Shown: in pieces, positions 57,314-64,000 of the stretch
Numbering within the stretch: the stretch's first letter is position 1
How the letters are laid out: the number at the start of each line of letters is the position of its first letter
DNA from: Codonopsis lanceolata
Taxonomy: Eukaryota; Streptophyta; Magnoliopsida; Asterales; Campanulaceae
Direction of reading: 5' to 3'
DNA length: 64,000 nucleotides
Assembly: GCA_013146195.2 (NCBI GenBank)
Contig: CM028379.1
Span: forward strand, 159,928,437-159,992,436
Program-made: the position numbers and the translations under genes
The notes under the pieces: model-generated
What the model was told of the DNA's origin: nothing
Database searches by the model: none
Seen by the model: the letters and a program-made list of their open reading frames with translations, nothing else

Positions 57314-58742
57314 TTAGATGTTGCAACATCGGAAGCACATTAGGTGAAACATCTGAATTTTTCCACTGAACCACCAAAGGCTGAATGCATGCATCGCTTT
57401 CATTGAACTAGTGGATTCAGCTTCTATTTCTGGATTAAAATCTCCAAAATCTAAAATTCCTGAAACATCTTCCTCAGAAGTTTTGTGACCAAGACCAGTT
57501 AGATCATCAAAAACAACGTTCATGGATTCCATAATAGTCTTAGTTCGCAGATTAAAAACTCTATATGCACGACTATTTGTGGAGTATCCCATGAAAACAC
57601 ACTTATCACTCTTAGAGTCAAACTTGGAAAGTTGATCTCTATCATTGAGCAGATAACACACGCAGCCAAACACATGAAAATATTTCAAGGTAGGTTTCTT
57701 TCCAAGAAAAATTTCGTAAGGTGTCATTGTGCTACCTGGTCTCAAGAAGACCCTATTTCCAATGTGACAAGCAGTGTTTAATGCTTCAGCCCAAAATCTT
57801 TTAGCCAAATTTTTTGAATGTAACATCACCCTAGCCATTTCTTGTAATGTCCTGTTCTTTCTCTCCGCCACTCCATTTTGTTGTGGAGTTTTGGGAGCAG
57901 AGAATTCATGTGAAATACCATTGGAGGCACAATAATTAGAAAAGGATGCATTTTCATATTTCGTGCCATGATCTGATCTAATCCTAATGAGTTTTAGATC
58001 ATACAAGTTCATTACACGGGTGTACCAAATTTTGAAAGCCTCAAAAGTTTCAGACTTCTCTCTTAAAAATATCACCCAAGTATATCTAGAGAAGTCATCT
58101 ACACAAACAAAGGTATACTTTTTCTTACCTAGGCTTTCTACCTCAATGGGACCCATAAGGTCAGTGTGAATCATTTCTAGGCATCTAGAGGTGGAGCATT
58201 GTGTTATGGGAAGATGTGAAGCCTTAGTTTGTTTACCTTTTTGACACGATCCACATACCTTTGAATAATTCCTTTCCAAATTTGGTAATCCTTTAACAGC
58301 ATCATGTTTCACAAGCTCATCGAGCTTAGGAAAACTCATGTGACCAAGTTTCTGGTGCCAGAGATCTGTTACATCAAGACTTGCTTTTTGACAAGAATGG
58401 GTATTGTTGAACAAGTAGCAGTTATCAGACGATCTTAAACCTGTCAGAAGACATTTGTTATTATGATCAAGTACTTCACAAGAATGTTTGTCAAACCTTA
58501 CCTGAAGATCATCGTCACATAACTGACTTATGCTGATCAGGTTTGTCTTAAGACCTTCCACATGGTAAACATTTGTGAGGTTTGGAAGGCCTTCAACGTT
58601 CAATGTTCCTTTGCCAACAATTTTCCCTTTGGCACCACCACCATATGTCACTGATCCACCATTAATACTCACATATTCCTTCAAATTCTCACCGCACTGT
58701 CATATGTCTAGAACAACCAGTCAAAATATCAAGATCCAACGC
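57314..58742 (-). pseudogene. Protease/integrase, copy 3
   Basis: An uninterrupted 456-codon frame (58684-57314) carries the pre-integrase HHCC region, the integrase D-D-E blocks (HTDLMGPIEV, RSDHGTKYEN, PQQNGVAERKN) and the C-terminal region up to the DVATS-type end. Protease D-S-G lies just upstream, where GACAGTGGT of copy 2 reads GACTGGT here, so the active-site triplet is changed. The palindrome is at 57317-57330. Confidence 0.85.
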
Positions 58743-59651
58743 AACATGAGATTTTAAAGAAGTGAAAGTAACATTACACTCTTCATCATGTGACATGGTA
58801 GCACCAGGGCAGATATCAAAAGGCTCACAATATTTGGCTCTACACTTTTCATCACAAGTTTTGGGAACCCACTTTTGTTTGACTGTTTTGGGTTGGTGTT
58901 TTTGGAAAAAATTTTGATTTGCCTTTGAATGAGGCTTCCAATGTTTCTGCCAATGTTGCTGCATTGGCTGCTTCATACAGTTATGCCAATGAGCTTTTCC
59001 AAAGAAATCTTGCCTCATTTCATTCTCATACATGGCCTTTTTCAGAAAACAAAAAGGTTGTATGTGACCAGGCTTATGGCAGAAGTGACAAACATAATTT
59101 TTCCTTCTTACTCTCGGTTTTTCACGCATTTCAGAAAGCTTTCATCGGTCTGCATTTGGTTCGGATGTTCCTTCTCCTTCTTTCACAAACACCTTAGGGA
59201 CAAAACCAATACCTGATCTGGATGTATTACCAGAATTCAGCAGATCATCAACCTTCTGTTTGCTAGAATTCCACTTGGTCATGGTCTCTTTTGCTTGAGC
59301 AAGCTGCTCCTTTAACTGCTCAATCTCCACATCCTTTCTACTTAGGACACTCTCCAGCCTTATTATGCATTCTTTTTTATCCTCATTTGCCTTTTTAAGC
59401 AGTTCATTTGCCTTACCAAGTAGTGTAACTTGGTGAGCTCTCTTCTCCCAATCCTTGTACAGCTCCTTGTACCCTTCCAACAGATCTGAATCTGTGTCTC
59501 CATCATCTTCTGCAACTGTGGAATTAAGACAGAAGAAATCGTTCCTGTTTCTGCTCAATGTCTCTCCCAATGTTGCTCCTGATGTTGCAACATCGGGTGA
59601 CACATTTGCTGAAATATCTGCATTTGAATCGAATCGAATCATAAACGACAT
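58743..59651 (-). pseudogene. Gag-pol linker: coiled coil and second zinc finger, copy 3
   Basis: The open frame at 59651-59142 is Lys/Glu/Leu-rich (LLKKANEDKKECIIRLESVL, EIEQLKEQLAQAKETM) and likely forms a coiled coil. After a small frame change, 59129-58743 holds the zinc finger CHFCHKPGHIQPFC and a Cys-rich segment (CDEKCRAKYCEPFDICPG). Gag followed by a coiled coil and a further zinc finger fits Sireviruses. The palindrome is at 59581-59594. Confidence 0.8.
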
Positions 59652-60770
59652 TCAAGGTGATAAGATCACCGGATCTTCTCCATCACTATCACTCAAGGTT
59701 GCTGAAAAATTCAATCCTTTCTTTCTTAGTGTGTTTGCACATTGGTTAGCATAGTGGCCATAACCTTGACATTCTCTACATTGGATAGAATCAATGTTCT
59801 TACCATTGTAGGCCGACTTTGATGCAAAAGGATTTGTGAAGGGTTTTTCTGGAGTTTGGAAAGAATTTTCTTTAGGAACAAATTTTCCAGAATCGGGTTT
59901 GAAATTGGTTTTCGAGCTTGATGATGGAGTTCTATTTTGACTTTTATTTTTCAATTTTTTTTTGAATTTAGTAGTCAATAGAGCAATTGATTCTTCTCCA
60001 AAATCAGACTCATCAATATCTTTTTGAATTTCAAGCAAATCATACGAGAGATCAATTGGTGCAGGCATAGCAATATTTTTCACAATGGGTGTGGAAGGTG
60101 ATGAGACTCCTTTACCTTTGTGTTTTATTTGATCGTTTAGGTTCAGTTCAAAGTTTTGAAGAATTCCAGCCAGTCTTTCAAAACTCATCTTGTCAATATC
60201 ATGTGCTTCTTCAATTGCACATATCTTGACATTGAACCTTTCAGGCAAAGTTCTCATCATCTTGCTGACAAGACGCTCATTAGTAATAGGATCTCCTAAA
60301 GCTAGAGCAGAATTGGATAAATCAAGAAGTCTTCCATAATATGTCATTATGTCCTCAGACTCTTGCATCCTAGTGTTTTCAAATTGAGTGGTTAGCATTC
60401 TTAGCTTAGAAGAACGAACACTGACAGGTCCTTCACATAAGGTCTGAAGGGCCTCCCACACATCTTTGGCAGATTCATAATTTGATATCACCCTAAAAGT
60501 ATTGGCATCTAAGGCCTTATAAATTGCAGACAAGGCTTTCGAGTTTAAAGAAGCAGTGTTCCTATCATCATTGGTCCATTCAGATTCTTTGGTGATTTTG
60601 ACATCGCCATCCGAATCTACAGTTTTAGGAGGACTCCAACCATTTAAAACAGCAAGCCACGCTCTTTCATCAATGGATTTGATGAAGATGCGCATCTTGA
60701 CTTTTCAAATAGAATAATTAGCATTTGTGAGAGTAGGAGGGCGAACCACGTTCTCATACTGAGAATCCAT
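59652..60770 (-). pseudogene. Gag, copy 3 (347-codon open part)
   Basis: ATG at 60770 starts MDSQYENVV, the shared TGA follows, and the main open frame runs from MRIFIKSID (60695) to VILSP and stop at 59652. It contains the UBN2-type Gag core, a Ser/Lys-rich region and the zinc knuckle CRECQGYGHYANQC near its C-terminus. Translation could begin at the internal Met, which would yield a Gag only about 25 residues shorter. It is listed as pseudogene because the element is RT-less. Confidence 0.8.
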
Positions 60771-60812
60771 CACGACTTTAAACAGAATCGACTCTTAGTG
60801 ATATCAAGAGTA

Positions 60813-60826
60813 GGCTCTCATACCAA
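60813..60826 (-). other. Primer-binding site, copy 3
   Basis: Reverse complement reads TTGGTATGAGAGCC, identical to copy 1 and directly internal to the LTR. Confidence 0.75.
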
Positions 60827-60827
60827 T

Positions 60828-61701
60828 TGAAAGAACGCGATACCACAGATTCTCGATATGAGTCAATGTGAGTACCAATGTTGCAGTGATTGTTGTAACA
60901 ATGACAGTCACAATGAAAACATCAACTAATAGCAAAAACAGTAGTAGCAGCGAAAGTTTATAGAAAATCAGTTTCTAGCAGATCTTGGAGACAAGAATTA
61001 ACCAAAAACAATCTACAAGTATCAAACTTGTAGATCAAGCCTCAAGGCCACACAAATTATATTAAAAACAAACTGTTTTGCACTTAACAAACAATAAAAG
61101 ATTCTCACAAGATATAGGATCTTGGAGAACCAAAAATCTCACATAAAACACTAAACCAAACGTGGGAAGAAAGAAGGAAGATCTACTTCCTAAACACAGA
61201 AAACGAAGCAGCAACAGAACTGTTCCTTGATGGTTCGATGAAGCTGACAATGGTGTATTCTCTGAAGTTTCACACAGCTTCTTTTTGAAAGGATGAACTG
61301 CTTCGGAACTACAGCAAGGATGCTCACAGTTTATGGCTTTCGATTTAATCTCTTTCAGGCTCTCCGCACTACCAAACCACGAAATCCCGTCTACATATAT
61401 AGGCCACCAACCTGAAGGAACACGGCACAAGGAGACCTTCTCCGACTAGGAAAGAGATAGCACAATATTAAGAAAGATTATGTTTCCTATCATGATATCT
61501 TGAATAACTAAATTATTTTGCAAAGATTTAGATACCAAAAATATATTACCTAAATCTTTTGAAAGATTTTTCAAATCAATCTAACAAAAAGTATCCTAAC
61601 CAAATCCTAACACCTAAAAAATCATTAACAAAAATAAAATCTTTCTTTGACCAAGAAAGTGAAAACAAGATAAATTAGGCTTTGCCTAATTTACCCTTAC
61701 A
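60828..61701 (-). repeat. 5' LTR of copy 3 (874 bp, inverted)
   Basis: Same length and near-identical sequence to the copy 1 LTR, opposite orientation. About five differences are visible in the last 180 bp and almost none elsewhere; the 122-codon frame inside it translates identically. The TATA-like word is at 61395-61401. The satellite array resumes immediately at 61702 with GGTGATACG. Confidence 0.9.
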
Positions 61702-64000
61702 GGTGATACGTCCTGTTTTGGGAGTTTTGGGTAGTTTATTGGGTCTTTTTCGATTTTTGATGTTTTAGATGTTAAAGGTAAGTGGAGTTGGTGTACCTTA
61801 GTTGATAGTTCCACGAGGGCTCTATTTGGGCGCCGCTTTAGGTAGAGCTAGGAGACTTTCATTGTCTTTTTTGTTCCGTTTGTGTTTTTTGGATCTTGAT
61901 TAATCTAATGCCTAATTTACTAATTTCATATAAAAATTGTTTGTTTTTTATTTTTTAAAAGTTATTGAAAGCGTATTTATTAATTGTGATATTTTGATAT
62001 TTTTAAATTTTAAGTTTGATTGTTTGTAAAAATATTTTTTCATCTATAAACGAGTATCCTAAATATGTAAAATCTTCTTTTTCTAAATCTGTAAAATCAT
62101 ATTCTAAATTTTTAAAATCATTTTTTCTGTGTAACATTTTTCTAATTAGTGTTTTTATTAATAACTTTTTATAAAACCATCGATTAACTCTGTAAATTTT
62201 TTTATCTGTAACTTTTTTATAATTATTATTTTGACTCTTATCGTTTCCTAAATATTTATTTTATCTCCTAACATTTGTAATTATGTTAACCTTATACTAA
62301 ATCTTTGAAATCTTTTTTTTTTAAATAAATCTTTTTTTTTCTATTTACAGTTGTGACTTTAACTATATCCTATGTTTGTAAACTGTATTTTTATCTATAA
62401 CTTTTTTCAAAATACTGTTTTCACTCTAACCGTATACTTAATCTATATTTTTCTATAATTTATAAACTTTTTGTTATTACAATTTTGGTAAGTAAGGTTA
62501 TTGCATATTAAGTAAGCAACAGATTTTTAAAAGATAGAGTAAAAATAAAATGAATGGGGTAATACAAATAGGTGCAGAGTGAAAAAAAAAAGAAGAAAGG
62601 AGAGCAGGAGGTTGCCACATAGACATCATCTGGAAGATGATTTTGCCAATATTGAAGAGAGTGTGTATGAAGATTAATTGAATTAAAAAGGATTGATGAG
62701 ATAGAACATGATGAGTTTAGAATTTTGGTCATAGCCTGTAAAATCGTATCCTAAATTTGTAAAATCAGCTTTTATGTGCAACTTTTTTCTAATTATTGTT
62801 TTTATTAATAACTTTTTATAAAACCGTCTATTAAATCTGTAATTTTTTTAATTTGTAACTTTTTTGTAATTATTATTTTGATTCTTAATCATATCCTAAA
62901 TATTTTTTTATCTTTTAACATTTGTAGTTATGTTAACCTTATCTTAAATCTTCGAAATCAACTTTTTTTAAAAAATTTAATTTTTTTCTAATTACTATTG
63001 TGTCTTTAACTGTATCCTATGTTTGTAAACTGTATTTTTATCTTTAACTTTTTTCAAAATACTGTTTTCAATCTAACCGTATACTTGATATGTATTTTTC
63101 TTAAATTAATAAATTGTTTGTAATTACTATTTTGGTAAGTAAAGTTATTGTATATAAAGTAACCAACAGATTTTTTTATAGATAGAGTAAACTTAAAATA
63201 AAATGCAAGGGGTGATACAAATAGAAGAAGAGTTAAAAAGAAAAGAAAAGAGAGGAGGTTGCCACATGGACATCATCTAAAAGAAGATTTTTCCAATATT
63301 GAAGAGAGTGTATGAAGATTAATTGGAATAAAAAGGATTGATGAGATAGAACATGAGGAGTTTAGAATTTCAGTCATAGTGAATCTCATGATCATCTCTT
63401 CCTTCATTTCATTTTCTAGATTAGGCTTCGGGGAAAGCTCCATTAGTTTAAATATAGATCCACTAGTTGTAGATTCTTAGATTTTTGAAAGAATTGATGG
63501 CCTAATTATGCTTTAGGCTTCTTTTTATAACCTAAAGAGGTTTAAGGGGTGTAAGTGTTGATGGGTCTTTCTTTTTTGACAAGTAAAAGTATTATAAATA
63601 GGCTTTAAAACGGGTGATACGTCCTGTTTTGGGTGTTTTTGGAAGTTTAACGGGTCTTTCTCGCTTTTTATTGTTTTAGATGTTAAAGGAAAGTGCAGTT
63701 GGTGTACCTTGGTCGATTTTGGGCGCCGTTTTAGGCTGAGCTAGGAGACTTTCATGATCTTTTTTGTCCCGTTTGTGTTTTGAGGATCTTGAATAATCTA
63801 ATACCGAATTTACTAATTTAATATAATTAATTGTATGTTTTTTATTTTTTAAAAGTTATTGGTAGCGTCTTTTATATTAATTGTGACATTTTAAAGGTTA
63901 TTTTCTAATTTGAAGTTTGACTGTTTGTAAAAATATTTTTTTCATCTATAAACGAGTAACCTAATCTGTAAAATCTTCTTTTTTCAAAGCCTGTAAAATC
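61702..64000. repeat. Satellite array resumes (markers at 62611 and 63258)
   Basis: Same monomer family and same orientation as 21018-40777. The monomer marked at 62611 is type C-like (GGTGCAGAGTG, GAGAGCAGGAGG). At about 62738 it jumps from TTTGGTCATAG to CCTGTAAAATCG, skipping the second half of the - strand frame and the TATAAATA region, so the next marker is only 647 bp away. The window ends inside another monomer. Confidence 0.92.

Larger units (their letters stand above)
56265..61701 (-). mobile_element. Sirevirus-type Ty1/copia copy 3 (inverted, most intact coding)
   Basis: Reads from the right: LTR, primer-binding site, Gag, linker, protease/integrase, RNase H and the first part of the post-pol region, then ends at the junction with copy 2. 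It lacks RT, the extra ORF and a 3' LTR. It is the best template for the family's domains because most of its frames are open. Confidence 0.87.

Overview
This is a plant nuclear genome window, most likely from a eudicot. It holds the 3' half of one host gene, DDB1, split by long AT-rich introns, and is otherwise almost entirely transposable elements and one large satellite-like array. There are no bacterial features, no tRNA or rRNA genes that I could see, and no CRISPR.

Layout. 1-10977: the last six exons of DDB1 (+ strand, 626 codons, coding C-terminal part intact). Its introns hold a non-autonomous hAT element (627-1834), a SINE (6404-6509), a scrap of an RTE-like LINE (8327-8478) and a 5'-truncated L1-type LINE (8625-9903). 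Three of these have target-site duplications I could read directly. 10978-21017: intergenic sequence with a field of short hairpin motifs and two copies of a possible gene fragment, two (AT)n tracts, a decayed Ty1/copia fragment on the - strand, a PIF/Harbinger-like MITE and a LINE endonuclease/RT fragment.

21018-40777 and 61702-64000: a tandem array of about 1.26-kb, very AT-rich monomers. I anchored 19 monomers on one conserved word. From about 25 kb onward they are organised as a higher-order repeat of three monomers (about 1.27 + 1.26 + 1.02 kb, period about 3.55 kb). The short monomer interval comes from a shared internal deletion.

40778-61701: a complex block of three Sirevirus-type Ty1/copia copies breaks the array. 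Copies 1 and 2 are on the + strand, separated by a 100-N assembly gap. Copy 3 is on the - strand, tail to tail with copy 2, so the outer LTRs point in opposite directions. All three copies have lost the reverse transcriptase domain at the same place and share in-frame TGG-to-TGA stops. They therefore descend from an already defective, non-autonomous parent. Copies 1 and 2 also carry a large extra ORF downstream of pol; in copy 2 a 345-bp hAT MITE with a perfect 8-bp duplication has split it.

The three retroelement copies differ from one another mainly at CAG/CTG triplets, often with length changes. This looks like uncorrected nanopore base-calling error at CHG-methylated cytosines rather than mutation. 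Many apparent frameshifts in this block should therefore not be taken at face value, and the inverted layout next to an N gap needs confirmation.
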